Source: an uncultured Eubacteriales bacterium
GTDB taxonomy: Bacteria; Bacillota; Clostridia; Oscillospirales; CAG-382
Reading direction: 5' to 3'
Assembly (NCBI GenBank): GCA_934502885.1
Contig: CAKSUT010000002.1
Coordinates: 186,001 to 250,000, forward strand
Length of the DNA stretch: 64,000 nucleotides
Part shown: positions 52,405 through 61,381 of the stretch, piece after piece
How positions within the stretch are numbered: position 1 is the stretch's first letter
How the letters are laid out: each line of letters opens with the position of its first letter
Translations under genes and position numbers: made by a program
The notes under the pieces: generated by a model
The model's input: only the letters and a program-made list of their open reading frames with translations
Told to the model about the DNA's origin: nothing
The model's database searches: none

Positions 52405-52467
52405 AATAACTCTCCTTTGTTATTTATTTATGCCGTTATGCTCGCAAACATAACTATACACAGATAC

Positions 52468-52496
52468 ATTATACACCTCTCTTCAAATAATGTCAA
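52468..52496 (-). promoter_or_regulatory. Full-consensus promoter of the beta-helix gene
   Basis: Minus strand -35 TTGACA (52491-52496), 17-base spacer, -10 TATAAT (52468-52473), about 64 bases ahead of the ATG. AAAGGAG precedes the start codon. A GTTATG/CATAAC hairpin sits in the leader. Confidence 0.88.
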
Positions 52497-52642
52497 GTGC
52501 GTTTGATGTTTTTCAGCAGTTTGTATATTTTCGGTACATAAATTAGTGCAATATGACAAGAAGTCCTCAATTTTTGCATGATTTTTGATGTATAGCATAT
52601 ACAATTCGGTACAATATGTACAATCGAGAGCTCAGTTTTATC
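52497..52642. other. AT-rich spacer
   Basis: No coding frame or known RNA is seen. A small palindrome GTACA-ATA-TGTAC is present near 52610-52622, and one TACAAT hexamer without a partnered -35. Confidence 0.4.
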
Positions 52643-52673
52643 AAAAAAAGGGAAACCCTCGCCGAGGGTTTCC
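52643..52673 (-). terminator. Intrinsic terminator of the GH31 gene
   Basis: GGAAACCCTC / GAGGGTTTCC 10-bp perfect stem (52651-52660 with 52664-52673), 3-base loop, then a run of T residues on the minus strand. Confidence 0.9.
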
Positions 52674-52755
52674 ACACATCCTGCGCTTTACGACGGCACA
52701 GGTATTTCGCCGCTGAGGTGGCAAGCTTTACCAAAACACAAATCAAGCAAGGTTC

Positions 52756-54315
52756 TTATTTCACCCGTCTGAACCAGAGAAGCTTCTCCAAAGGCGACGG
52801 AACTCTTGTCGTCTTTCCGCCCTCGTATGTATTTCCGTCTTCGTCGCGCCATGTGCCGCTCGGGAAAATGACATCTTTCTCGAATGTGCCTTTGGTGATA
52901 ATCGGGCAGACGAGGATATCCTCTCCGAGCATGAACTCATCGGTGACAGCTTCGTTTCCGTGACCCGGGTCGTTGTACTCAAGGGTACGGAGAATCGGTT
53001 CGCCGCTCTTTTCCGCGTCGGCGACGAGAGCGATTATTTCGTCCGCCATTCTCTTATGGAGCTGTGCCGCTTCAACGACGACCTTATACGACTTCTCGGA
53101 GAGAGCGCGCCACGGTGCCCACGAGAACTGCATCATGGGGAAAAGTGCGGACGCCTGCGCCATTCTGATGAACAGCTCTTCGTCAACCTTGAAGTCCGGC
53201 ATAAAGTTAAACGACCACTCACCGCCGCCTATCATATCGGGGCAGATGAAAGGATGACCCATGAGTCCCTGCATAAGCGAGCAAGGAAGAATTGTGTTTA
53301 TGCCGTCGCGCTCCCAGCGATGTCCTCTGTCGCAAAGGCGCTGAATCGTCGCCTTGCCGCCGCCCTTGAAGGTATCCTTATATTCATGGAAGCGGTATCT
53401 TGCGCCGAATTCGTTCCATGCGATGTTAAGCTCGCCGGAGTCCATATCGTCACGGGGCGTGCCGTTGACAAGCTCTTTCGGATTATACATATGGTAAGAG
53501 CCGCCGTCGAACTTGAAACCGTCAACGCCGTAGTCGCGCATAAGGGCATCAAGTCTTGAACCCATAAATTCACGGTCGCATTCCTTGCGGAAATCGAGGA
53601 TTGCGGAGTAGCCGTTCCACCACGGCACAAGTGCAACGTTTCCCTCCTTGTTTCGGAGAAAAATCTTATCCCAGCTTTCGGGATTAAACTCACGTCGAAT
53701 CGATGTGCAGAAGGTGCGTCCGTCGGGCGTGACAAGCGGAGTTACCCAGAGCATGACGGTAAAGCCGAGAGAATGAAGCTCATCAACCATCGCTTTGGGT
53801 TCGGGGAACTTTGCGAAGTCCCACTCCCAGAGACCGTATCTTGTGTGCCAGCCCTCGTCTATAATGAGTATGCCGGGTTCAAAGCCGTGATCTACTATTG
53901 CGTGAGCGTATTCGAGAACGCCTTTTTGAGTGGGGTCATAGGTAAACTCCATCCATGTGTTGTACTGCGCGGTTTTGAAGAACTCGCGCGGAAGCGTTTT
54001 ACCGCTGAACGGGAAATGCGCTTTCATTGCGGCGATATAAGCGTCGCGGAGCGTTTCTCCTGCCTTCACGGTTTCAAATGCGCCGCCGTCGAAGCAAAGC
54101 TCGCCTTTTTCGTTGTCCACCCACACCTTGAAGGTGGTTTCGCTCCAGATGTAGCGGCCTTTGCTCGACAGGAACAGCGGCATCATCTGATTGCGCGGAT
54201 CAAGTGTGAAGTCGCGCGAATATGCGCTCTCGGCGTTTATCGGCATATCCGTTCCGAAAACCGTAGCACCGCCCCAGAAATACTCTCCGGGCAAAAATTT
54301 AACTCTGTATTCCAT
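52756..54315 (-). CDS. Glycoside hydrolase family 31
   Basis: A 519-residue intracellular alpha-glycosidase with no signal peptide. The GH31 barrel shows WMEFTYDPTQKGVLEYAHAI, ILIIDEGWHTRYG, VMLWVTPLVTPDG, and the nucleophile motif GVDGFKFDGG (D270). A C-terminal beta domain follows. It is shorter than classical GH31 alpha-glucosidases. It resembles the compact MYORG-like clade, some of whose bacterial members are alpha-galactosidases, so the substrate is uncertain. The start at 54315 has GGGAGG 7 bases upstream. It is divergent from an AraC-type regulator through overlapping promoters. Confidence 0.9.
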   Translation of the reverse strand: MEYRVKFLPGEYFWGGATVFGTDMPINAESAYSRDFTLDPRNQMMPLFLSSKGRYIWSETTFKVWVDNEKGELCFDGGAFETVKAGETLRDAYIAAMKAHFPFSGKTLPREFFKTAQYNTWMEFTYDPTQKGVLEYAHAIVDHGFEPGILIIDEGWHTRYGLWEWDFAKFPEPKAMVDELHSLGFTVMLWVTPLVTPDGRTFCTSIRREFNPESWDKIFLRNKEGNVALVPWWNGYSAILDFRKECDREFMGSRLDALMRDYGVDGFKFDGGSYHMYNPKELVNGTPRDDMDSGELNIAWNEFGARYRFHEYKDTFKGGGKATIQRLCDRGHRWERDGINTILPCSLMQGLMGHPFICPDMIGGGEWSFNFMPDFKVDEELFIRMAQASALFPMMQFSWAPWRALSEKSYKVVVEAAQLHKRMADEIIALVADAEKSGEPILRTLEYNDPGHGNEAVTDEFMLGEDILVCPIITKGTFEKDVIFPSGTWRDEDGNTYEGGKTTRVPSPLEKLLWFRRVK

Positions 54316-54335
54316 AATAACCTCCCAATTTACAG

Positions 54336-54364
54336 TTGACATTACACTTTAAATGTATTATAAT
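54336..54364 (+). promoter_or_regulatory. Full-consensus promoter of the AraC-type regulator
   Basis: -35 TTGACA (54336-54341), 17-base spacer, -10 TATAAT (54359-54364), about 70 bases ahead of the regulator start. The -10 overlaps that of the opposing GH31 promoter. Confidence 0.85.
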
Positions 54365-54385
54365 ATATAAAGCACACGTTGTAAA
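54357..54385 (-). promoter_or_regulatory. Promoter of the GH31 gene
   Basis: Minus strand -35 TTTACA (54380-54385), 17-base spacer, -10 TATAAT (54357-54362). It shares the octamer ATTATAAT (54357-54364) with the plus-strand promoter. Confidence 0.82.
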
Positions 54386-54435
54386 TACGATTTCGGGCAA
54401 ATAAACTTTAGATATCGGTCATTTCGGAGGTATAT

Positions 54436-55212
54436 ATGCTTGTCGGAAGCTTTGAGAAGTATTATCATCTTTACGAGGGTGCGGACTACAGATTTGACGG
54501 TCACAGGCACAACAGCTTTGAGGTGAACGCCGTACTTGACGGCAGTCTCGAGGTAACATACGGCGACGACGTATTCACGCTTTCAAGCGGCGACTTTTTT
54601 ATCGGTGCGCCGGGAATATTTCACCGCAACAGAATGCTTGGAAACGGGGTGAATGAGTTTGTCTCACTTCACTTTATGTCGAGCGAGAGGGAACGAATCC
54701 GAACTCCGGCGGTGTGCAAAATGACACCGGGAGACGCCGAAATTATACGGCTTCTCGAAGAGGAGATCGACATGACGGTATACGGCGGCGGAAACATCAC
54801 CGAGGCGGCGAAGTATCTGCTTGAGGCACTCATTCTCAGGGTGTCGAAGAAGAGCATCGAGCCGATTCTTTCGGACTCGCCTGAGTCGGAGGTTTACAGA
54901 CGCGCCGTGAGAATAATGGAGAGCAATATAGGCGAACCGATGTCGTTAAAACAGCTTTCGCAGAACTGCGGAGTGTGCGTGACAACGCTCAAAAAGGCGT
55001 TTGCGGAGTGTGCCGGGAAAGGTGCCGGCGAGTACTTTCTCGATATGCGAATGGTACAGGCACGGAAAATGCTTGCGGAGGGCGCAAAAGCCGAAAGCGT
55101 TTCGTCCGCTCTCGGCTTTTCGTCGCCTTCATATTTTTCTCAATGCTTTAAGCGTGAAAACGGATGCTCTGCGAGCGAGTACCGGGCGAAATTCTTGAAG
55201 TCACACGGGTGA
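54436..55212 (+). CDS. AraC-family transcriptional regulator next to GH31
   Basis: A 258-residue regulator. The N-terminal cupin (about residues 8-110, with HRHNSFEVNAVLDGSLEV and GDFFIGAPGIFHRNR) binds the effector. The C-terminal double helix-turn-helix (about 155-255) has MSLKQLSQNCGVCVTTLKKA and SSALGFSSPSYFSQCFKRE. Its divergent position, with promoters overlapping those of the GH31 gene, makes it the likely local regulator of that glycosidase. GGAGG precedes the ATG. It ends convergent with the SGNH hydrolase gene, 17 bases apart. Confidence 0.93.
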   Translation: MLVGSFEKYYHLYEGADYRFDGHRHNSFEVNAVLDGSLEVTYGDDVFTLSSGDFFIGAPGIFHRNRMLGNGVNEFVSLHFMSSERERIRTPAVCKMTPGDAEIIRLLEEEIDMTVYGGGNITEAAKYLLEALILRVSKKSIEPILSDSPESEVYRRAVRIMESNIGEPMSLKQLSQNCGVCVTTLKKAFAECAGKGAGEYFLDMRMVQARKMLAEGAKAESVSSALGFSSPSYFSQCFKRENGCSASEYRAKFLKSHG

Positions 55213-55229
55213 AGTATACTCTTTCCGAT

Positions 55230-55871
55230 TTACATACCTATGGCGTCAACTTTTGCGGTATATTTTTCGTCGGACTCCGATTTTTCTATTTTAAGATTGA
55301 GAGCATTTCCGATAGACTCGAGAACCTTTCCTGTTATAAGTTCCGTTGCTTCCTTCGTATAAAAGTGCGTTTGGTCGGAATGATACGACTCCGGAACATC
55401 CTTAAGGAGCTCATAAAGGTCATTTATCTCTCCGCCGTGTTTTTTCACAATCTCGCAAGCGGCGGCATTGTACATCTCGGTATCAGAATTTTTGCGTTTG
55501 CAGTCCCTATCGGCAAAAAGTCTCTCGATGCACGGAGTTGACGTTGCGAAAATCATCTTTGCTTTCGGGAAAAGCATCTTTATCTGGCGGCATATTCTGT
55601 CGATATTCTCCTTATACACCTCGAGAGGAACGAGCTTTTCGCCGTCAACCATAACAAGGCAGTCCCAAAGTCCGGCGTTCCAATGAACGAGGTCAACGTC
55701 GTCGCCCCACTCAAGCTCACGCTTCCATATAATAAGGTTTCTTAATGTATATGTAGAGAACCGGCAGTTTTCGCCCGGATAAGAAACATCGGCAATCCCC
55801 TTCAACGCTTCCTTTACGTACTTGTCGTATCCCTGACGTATCGAATCGCCGATAAGTATTATCTTTTTCAT
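55230..55871 (-). CDS. SGNH/GDSL-type hydrolase
   Basis: A 213-residue cytoplasmic esterase-like protein. It has block I IGDSIRQGYDKYV with the nucleophile serine, block III asparagine in HWNAGLWD, and the catalytic Asp and His in SDQTHFYTKEA. Such enzymes commonly deacetylate carbohydrates. The start at 55871 has AAAGGAGG 10 bases upstream. The neighbouring GH31 and AraC genes suggest a role in glycan side-chain removal, but that is inference. Confidence 0.88.
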   Translation of the reverse strand: MKKIILIGDSIRQGYDKYVKEALKGIADVSYPGENCRFSTYTLRNLIIWKRELEWGDDVDLVHWNAGLWDCLVMVDGEKLVPLEVYKENIDRICRQIKMLFPKAKMIFATSTPCIERLFADRDCKRKNSDTEMYNAAACEIVKKHGGEINDLYELLKDVPESYHSDQTHFYTKEATELITGKVLESIGNALNLKIEKSESDEKYTAKVDAIGM

Positions 55872-55902
55872 AAGCAAATATCCTCCTTTCACCTCAAGTC
55901 AT

Positions 55903-55937
55903 TAAAAAAGGCGCGAAACCGAAGTCTCGTGCCTTTA
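55903..55937 (-). terminator. Intrinsic terminator of gap
   Basis: A 13-bp stem with one mismatch and a TTCG tetraloop, then TTTTTTAAT on the minus strand. Confidence 0.9.
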
Positions 55938-55952
55938 ACTGCATAAATCGGA

Positions 55953-57011
55953 TTAACCGAGTTCAGCGAAGTACTTGATTGTACGAACCATCTGGCTGGT
56001 GTAGGAGTTCTCGTTGTCGTACCAAGAAACTACCTGTACCTGATAGGTGTCGTCATCAATCTTAGCTACCATGGTCTGAGTGGAATCGAAGAGAGAACCG
56101 TATCTCATACCGATAACGTCGGAAGAAACGATCTGGTCAACGTTGTAGCCAAAGGACTCGTTTGCAGCTGCCTTCATTGCGTCGTTGATAGCGTCAACTG
56201 TGATGTCCTTACCCTTAACTACAGCAACGAGGATCGTTGTGGAACCTGTGCAGGTAGGAACTCTCTGAGCGGAGCCGATGAGCTTGCCGTTGAGTTCGGG
56301 GATAACGAGACCGATTGCCTTTGCAGCACCGGTGGAGTTCGGAACGATGTTCTGAGCGCCGGCTCTCGCACGTCTGAGGTCGCCCTTTCTGTGAGGACCG
56401 TCGAGGATCATCTGGTCGCCCGTGTAAGCGTGAACGGTGGTCATGATACCGCTCTGAATGGGAGCGTAATCATTGAGCGCCTTTGCCATGGGAGCGAGGC
56501 AGTTTGTTGTGCAGGAAGCTGCGGAAATGATCTTGTCTTCCTTGGTGAGGGTCTTCTCGTTTACGCTGTAAACGATAGTCTTAAGATCCTTGCCTGCGGG
56601 AGCGGAGATAACAACCTTCTTTGCGCCTGCATCGAGGTGAGCCTGAGACTTTTCCTTGGAGCAGTAGAAGCCTGTGCACTCGAGAACGACGTCAACGCCG
56701 AGCTCGCCCCAGGGGAGATCTGCTGCCTTAGGCATAGCGTAAATTGTGATCTTCTTTCCGTCTACTGTGATGGAACCGGGAGTAAGAACTGTCTTTCCGT
56801 CCTCTGCGAGTACGGGCTCCTCGGAACCTACTGTGTGACCCATTGCAACGTAGTTGCCCTGAGCTGTGTCATACTTGAGAAGATGAGCGAGCATCCTCGG
56901 GCTTGTGAGGTCGTTGATTGCAACAACTTCGTAACCCTCTGCACCGAACATCTGTCTGAATGCGAGTCTGCCGATACGACCGAAACCGTTTATAGCTACT
57001 TTAACTGACAT
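55953..57011 (-). CDS. gap: Glyceraldehyde-3-phosphate dehydrogenase, type I
   Basis: A 352-residue NAD-dependent glycolytic enzyme. The Rossmann motif is [14 protein letters not shown], the catalytic cysteine lies in [15 protein letters not shown], and conserved segments include [20 protein letters not shown] and [25 protein letters not shown] precedes the ATG. It is a single-gene unit with its own promoter and terminator. The aldolase gene lies immediately upstream on the same strand. Confidence 0.97.
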   Translation of the reverse strand: MSVKVAINGFGRIGRLAFRQMFGAEGYEVVAINDLTSPRMLAHLLKYDTAQGNYVAMGHTVGSEEPVLAEDGKTVLTPGSITVDGKKITIYAMPKAADLPWGELGVDVVLECTGFYCSKEKSQAHLDAGAKKVVISAPAGKDLKTIVYSVNEKTLTKEDKIISAASCTTNCLAPMAKALNDYAPIQSGIMTTVHAYTGDQMILDGPHRKGDLRRARAGAQNIVPNSTGAAKAIGLVIPELNGKLIGSAQRVPTCTGSTTILVAVVKGKDITVDAINDAMKAAANESFGYNVDQIVSSDVIGMRYGSLFDSTQTMVAKIDDDTYQVQVVSWYDNENSYTSQMVRTIKYFAELG

Positions 57012-57053
57012 GATTATGTCCTCCTGTTAATTTATTTTGCTTGGTCAAGATAC

Positions 57054-57082
57054 ATTGTAATATAAAATTATTACCGATTCAA
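57054..57082 (-). promoter_or_regulatory. Promoter of gap
   Basis: Minus strand -35 TTGAAT (57077-57082), 17-base spacer, -10 TACAAT (57054-57059). An inverted repeat ATTCAA-N7-TTGAAT overlaps the -35 and could be an operator. Confidence 0.75.
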
Positions 57083-57169
57083 GTATCTTTTGAATATTTT
57101 TCAAGGTTTTAACAATTATTTAATATTGACACAAATTTCACGGGTAATTCCGCGTTTTTGAGTCTGGAT

Positions 57170-58036
57170 TCACGCCTTGTTTACGGAGCCGAAGAGTTCC
57201 ATCTTTTCCTTAACGGTAGCCTTGATTGCTTCAAAGCCGGGAGCGAGGAGCTTTCTGGGGTCGAAGCCCTTGCCGACGAGATCCTTGCCCTCTTCGATGT
57301 ACTTTCTTGTTGCTTCCGCAAATGCAAGCTGGCACTCGGTGTTTACGTTGATCTTGGAAACGCCGAGAGAAATAGCCTTCTTGATCATATCAGCCGGGAT
57401 ACCTGTGCCGCCGTGGAGAACGAGAGGCATATCGCCTGTCTTCTTCTGAACTGCGTCAAGAGTCTCGAAGGAGAGTCCCTTCCAGTTTGCCGGATACTTT
57501 CCGTGGATGTTGCCGATACCTGCGGCGAGCATTGTTACGCCGAGATCCGCAATCATCTTGCACTCATCGGGATCTGCGCATTCGCCGGCACCGATAACGC
57601 CGTCCTCTTCGCCGCCAATAGCGCCGACTTCCGCTTCGAGGGAGATACCCTTTTCACCGGTGAGCTTAACGAGTGCCTTTGTCTTTTCGATGTTCTCTTC
57701 GATCGGGTAGTGAGAACCGTCGAACATAACTGAGGAGAAACCGGCGTCGATGCACGCAAGAGCACCCTCATATGTGCCGTGATCGAGGTGAAGAGCTACG
57801 GGAACGGTAATGCCGAGGCATTCGATCATACCCTTAACCATTCCTACGACTGTCCTATAGCCGCACATATACTTGCCTGCGCCCTCGGAAACGCCGAGAA
57901 TTACGGGCGAATTGTTTTCTTGAGCGGTAAGAAGAATAGCCTTTGTCCACTCAAGGTTATTGATGTTGAACTGACCTACGGCATAGTGACCTGCCTTTGC
58001 CTTTGTAAGCATTTCCTTTGCTGATACAAGTGCCAT
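57170..58036 (-). CDS. fba: Class II fructose-bisphosphate aldolase
   Basis: A 288-residue zinc-dependent aldolase that splits fructose-1,6-bisphosphate. It has the N-terminal GHYAVGQFNINNLEW, zinc ligand LHLDHGTYE, MFDGSHYPIEENI, a glutamate-rich LEAEVGAIGGEEDG, and the phosphate site VLHGGTGIP. It is close to Firmicute FbaA types; tagatose-bisphosphate aldolases of this family cannot be fully excluded. It lies 57 bases after upp on the same strand. No clear promoter was found between them, so it may share the upp transcript. Confidence 0.95.
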   Translation of the reverse strand: MALVSAKEMLTKAKAGHYAVGQFNINNLEWTKAILLTAQENNSPVILGVSEGAGKYMCGYRTVVGMVKGMIECLGITVPVALHLDHGTYEGALACIDAGFSSVMFDGSHYPIEENIEKTKALVKLTGEKGISLEAEVGAIGGEEDGVIGAGECADPDECKMIADLGVTMLAAGIGNIHGKYPANWKGLSFETLDAVQKKTGDMPLVLHGGTGIPADMIKKAISLGVSKINVNTECQLAFAEATRKYIEEGKDLVGKGFDPRKLLAPGFEAIKATVKEKMELFGSVNKA

Positions 58037-58093
58037 TTTTTACACCTATCCTTTCACATTGCTGTTATATTATTGCCCATTATAATTAAAAAA

Positions 58094-58723
58094 TTACTTT
58101 GTGCCGAATATTCTGTCGCCTGCGTCACCGAGACCGGGAACTATATAGCCGTTCTCGTTGAGCTTTTCGTCAACACTGCCGCAGTAAACCTGAATATCGG
58201 GGTGAGCCTCGGTGAGTCTCTTGATACCTTCTGGAGCGGCAAGTATCGCCATAAATTTGATATGCTTTGAACCCTGTTGCTTTACAAAGTTTACGGCCGC
58301 TTCTGCCGAGCCGCCCGTTGCGAGCATGGGGTCGAGGATTATTACGAGTCTGTCCTCAATATCCTCGGGAAGCTTGCAGTAGTATTCCTTGGGTTCGAGA
58401 GTTTCGTGGTCTCTGTAAAGACCGATGTGTCCCACCTTTGCCGAGGGAACGAGTGCGAGAAGTCCGCCTACCATGCCGAGACCGGCGCGGAGAACGGGGA
58501 CAATAGCAAGCTTCTTGCCCGAGATGAAGGGGGCTTTTGTGGTTGTGATAGGAGTCGAAACGTCGAGCTCCTCAAGGGGAAGGTCTCTCAGTGCCTCGTA
58601 TCCCATAAGCATAGCGATTTCTTCGATAAGCTCTCTGAACTGCTTGCTTCCGGTGCGCTTGTCGCGAAGGATCGAGGTCTTGTGTTTAATAAGCGGATGG
58701 TCAAACACTGTAAGATTACTCAT
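58094..58723 (-). CDS. upp: Uracil phosphoribosyltransferase
   Basis: A 209-residue salvage enzyme that makes UMP from uracil and PRPP. The PRPP-binding loop is [14 protein letters not shown]. Other family segments include [15 protein letters not shown] near the N-terminus, a [14 protein letters not shown] [13 protein letters not shown], and the C-terminal uracil site [22 protein letters not shown] precedes the ATG. A 34-codon ORF with its own promoter lies 73 bases upstream on the same strand. Confidence 0.97.
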   Translation of the reverse strand: MSNLTVFDHPLIKHKTSILRDKRTGSKQFRELIEEIAMLMGYEALRDLPLEELDVSTPITTTKAPFISGKKLAIVPVLRAGLGMVGGLLALVPSAKVGHIGLYRDHETLEPKEYYCKLPEDIEDRLVIILDPMLATGGSAEAAVNFVKQQGSKHIKFMAILAAPEGIKRLTEAHPDIQVYCGSVDEKLNENGYIVPGLGDAGDRIFGTK

Positions 58724-58796
58724 GATTTTATCTTCCTTTCATTTTTTTACCGTATTATCAGTCTGCACAGGTCAAAAGAAAAGCCGGCTTAAGCTC

Positions 58797-58901
58797 TCAC
58801 CGAAAATACGAAAGCTTGCCGACCTTTTGTCCGCGAAAACGAAAAAGGGAATAAGAGACCACGTAGGCGATACCGTGCATACAGGTACTGACGCTTTTCA
58901 T
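58797..58901 (-). CDS. Small ORF of 34 codons upstream of upp
   Basis: ATG at 58901, stop TGA at 58797-58799. A perfect AAGGAG (58909-58914) lies 7 bases ahead, and a near-consensus promoter at 58965-58993 points at it. The peptide starts MKSVSTCMHGIAYVVSYSLF and ends basic (FRFRGQKVGKLSYFR region), so it is a short amphipathic or membrane-active sequence with a single cysteine. No family is recognised. It could be a leader peptide controlling upp or an independent small protein. A competing 55-codon frame from 58956 lacks a ribosome binding site. Confidence 0.6.
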   Translation of the reverse strand: MKSVSTCMHGIAYVVSYSLFRFRGQKVGKLSYFR

Positions 58902-58964
58902 GAAAACTCTCCTTCCCCACTGCGATCGGCAATTCGCGACCGCACATTTTTTTCATACGCCGAT

Positions 58965-58993
58965 ATTATACTATGTTTTCCGTGAAAATACAA
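58965..58993 (-). promoter_or_regulatory. Promoter of the small ORF and upp
   Basis: Minus strand -35 TTGTAT (58988-58993), 17-base spacer, -10 TATAAT (58965-58970). The transcript would start about 57 bases before the small ORF. Confidence 0.78.
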
Positions 58994-59100
58994 GGTATAA
59001 AATATTAACTTTGTCGAATTTCCGTTTTTTACAAAGGAAAGCTTGTGTTTTTGCCGCGGTTTATACATTTTCCACTGTCAAATATATTTTCGGACGCCGC
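58994..59100. other. Spacer after the SbcC/YhaN-like gene
   Basis: AT-rich sequence with no gene or clear terminator recognised. Confidence 0.4.
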
Positions 59101-61338
59101 TCAGACTTTTACCGTCATGATCTGTGCGCCTTTCGCCTCCTTTTCGAGGAGCTTCGCCTCCCTGTCATGGCAGGTAAGAATGAATATCTGATATTCGTCC
59201 GAAAGCTTTGCGAGTATGCGCAGAACATTTCCGAGACGTCTGTCGTCGAGTCTCGCGAAAGAGTCGTCAAAAACGACGGGCGGCTTTTCCCGGCAGAAGC
59301 AATCGGCAAACGCAAGTCTCACCGCGATATACGCCGCGTCAAACGCACCTGCGCTGAGGTAGTCGGCGCTTCTGAAAACGGAGCTTCCCTTTTCGCGCAC
59401 CTCTATGCGGCTGTCCGCGCCCGAAACGGTGAGCGCGTCGTATTTACCGTCGGTCATGAGTGAAAACAGCTCTCCGGCACGCTCCGATAGTCCCGGGAAA
59501 GCTCCGACACGGATATTCTCACAGGCGGCATCGAGAGCTTCAATCGCGGTGACAAGCGCGTCGTGCTTTGCCGTTTCCTCCGCAAGACGCTTCTTCACAA
59601 GCTCCGACTCACTCACGAGTGCGGTCGGATTAGGGATGCTTCCCGTGAGAATGCCGGTTTCGCGTTCAAGCTCGGCTATCTGCCCCGACAGCAGTCTGTT
59701 CGCTTCGGTCACGTAACCGAGATTTCTCCGCACCGTTTCCTCCGGAGCGGAGGGGATTGCTTCGTCGTATTCCGCGGCTTTTTTCTCAAGCTCCGCGAAA
59801 TCGTGCATTTCCGCAAAGTCAAGATATTTCCCACGCGCCGAACGGTACTCGTCGCGCAGATTCTCTATGCCGTCGGCAATCCCCTTTATCTCGGCTCTGA
59901 AAGTGCGGTAAGCGGCTGTAAAATCGCCACCGCGTAAATCCGTCTCCCGTCCGCACTTCGCGGCAAGTGACTCAAGCTCACCGACAGAACGCTCGTATGC
60001 CTTTTTCATGCGGTCGGCGTCGTTTGCGGCGTCCCTTATACTGCGGCGCGCCGAATTGTTAAATTCGCACACCGCCGGATACACCGCAAGCGTTCTTTCA
60101 AGCTCGTCCGCATCGGAAAAGCCGTATCTGTCGCACAAGAGACGTATCTCGCCGATAATCCCGTTCTCCTTGGCTTTGAAGTAAACGTAAAGCGGTATCG
60201 TCACCAGAAGGAAGAAAAGGCAGAGCGAGACGGCGGCGTGTCTGTGTGCGGCATCGGCGGCGCTTTTGAGGTTCTTAACTTTCGCCGTGATGAGTCTGCA
60301 CGCTTTTTCGTCAAGCTGTTCTCCCCTTTCGGCGAGTATTTCCTCAAGCCGCGCGACGCCGGCGTATTTCTTCGAGTCCTCGGCAAAACGCCGCTTGGCG
60401 TCCGCAAGCGCTCTGTCCGCCGCCGCGGAATTTTCGGCGGCTGTTTTCACGGCATAATACGTGCGGTCGGCTTCCGCTATAAAATCGTCGTCGGGAATAA
60501 ATCCGCCGCGCGACGCTTCGTTCTCGGCTTTGCGCACTGCCGCAAGCTTTTCATCCGCGGCGTCGGCGAGACGCCCGTTTTCGTCGATAAGTCTTTTCGC
60601 TTCGAGAGCCGCGATATTGTTCATCTGCTTTTCGAGAAGCGTTCTCTTCTTTTCGTTATCCTCAAACGTATGCTTTATACGGTCGAGTTTAAACTCCGAT
60701 TCGAGAAGCTCTCTGTGCGCGGCGGCATACTTTTTTGTTTCCTCCTCAAGCTCCGCTCTTTTTTTCTCAAGCTCGTATACTGTTCCGGTTTTTCTCGAGG
60801 TATTGTATATGAGATTTTTCTCTTTCACAAGTCTTTCGCGCACGTCGTCCGCCGCCGCGTCGCCCTCTCCCGAAAACAGAAGCTCGCGCACCGTGTCGGA
60901 AAGACCGGCAAGACGTCCGCCCGAAATATCCGACTGACCGACGAACGCGCTTTTTTCAAACGCCGTGCGGTCGATTCCGAGAAGCATTTGTCCCGGCTCT
61001 TCGCCGCACTTTACCTTTTCGCCTGCAAGAGTGGTCACTTCAAGGTCGGACGCCGCACCCGAACGGCGTGTTATGCGGTATTCGCCGCCGTCCTCGGTGC
61101 GAAGCTCGACGGAGCCGCACGCCGGTTTTCCGTTCCACGGCGTAAATTTCAGTTTTTCGTTGCCGTAAACCTCTTTGCCTCTTCCGGGCAAGCCGTAGAG
61201 AGCAAACTTTATAAACGCGCCGACGGTACTCTTGCCGGCTTCGTTGCTTCCGTTTATAACGGTTATTCCTTTCGACGGCGCAAGTTCAAACGATTCGAGA
61301 CCGCCGAAGCTGTCGATTTTTATGTCGGTTATCTTCAT
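59101..61338 (-). CDS. SbcC/YhaN-like AAA ATPase
   Basis: A 745-residue SMC-like ATPase. The N-terminal Walker A region is VINGSNEAGKSTVGAFI, after DSFGGLESFEL. Long coiled coils run from about 165 to 310 and 400 to 600, interrupted by a hydrophobic stretch (LCLFFLLVTIPLYVYF) near residue 375. The C-terminal ABC signature and Walker B region include LSAGAFDAAYIAVRLAF and VVFDDSFARLDDRRL. It resembles YhaN of Bacillus, which works with the nuclease YhaO; no SbcD/YhaO-type gene is adjacent. The hydrophobic stretch suggests membrane anchoring, as in other YhaN-like proteins. GGAGGGG precedes the ATG. Confidence 0.85.
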   Translation of the reverse strand: MKITDIKIDSFGGLESFELAPSKGITVINGSNEAGKSTVGAFIKFALYGLPGRGKEVYGNEKLKFTPWNGKPACGSVELRTEDGGEYRITRRSGAASDLEVTTLAGEKVKCGEEPGQMLLGIDRTAFEKSAFVGQSDISGGRLAGLSDTVRELLFSGEGDAAADDVRERLVKEKNLIYNTSRKTGTVYELEKKRAELEEETKKYAAAHRELLESEFKLDRIKHTFEDNEKKRTLLEKQMNNIAALEAKRLIDENGRLADAADEKLAAVRKAENEASRGGFIPDDDFIAEADRTYYAVKTAAENSAAADRALADAKRRFAEDSKKYAGVARLEEILAERGEQLDEKACRLITAKVKNLKSAADAAHRHAAVSLCLFFLLVTIPLYVYFKAKENGIIGEIRLLCDRYGFSDADELERTLAVYPAVCEFNNSARRSIRDAANDADRMKKAYERSVGELESLAAKCGRETDLRGGDFTAAYRTFRAEIKGIADGIENLRDEYRSARGKYLDFAEMHDFAELEKKAAEYDEAIPSAPEETVRRNLGYVTEANRLLSGQIAELERETGILTGSIPNPTALVSESELVKKRLAEETAKHDALVTAIEALDAACENIRVGAFPGLSERAGELFSLMTDGKYDALTVSGADSRIEVREKGSSVFRSADYLSAGAFDAAYIAVRLAFADCFCREKPPVVFDDSFARLDDRRLGNVLRILAKLSDEYQIFILTCHDREAKLLEKEAKGAQIMTVKV

Positions 61339-61381
61339 CAGTCAGCCCTCCCCTCCGCCGGAGCGTTGCAAAGGCGTTTTC

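Noticed and set aside
58789..58956. 55-codon frame overlapping the small ORF ahead of upp
   Set aside because: It has no ribosome binding site and starts very close to the expected transcript start, whereas the 34-codon frame has perfect signals.
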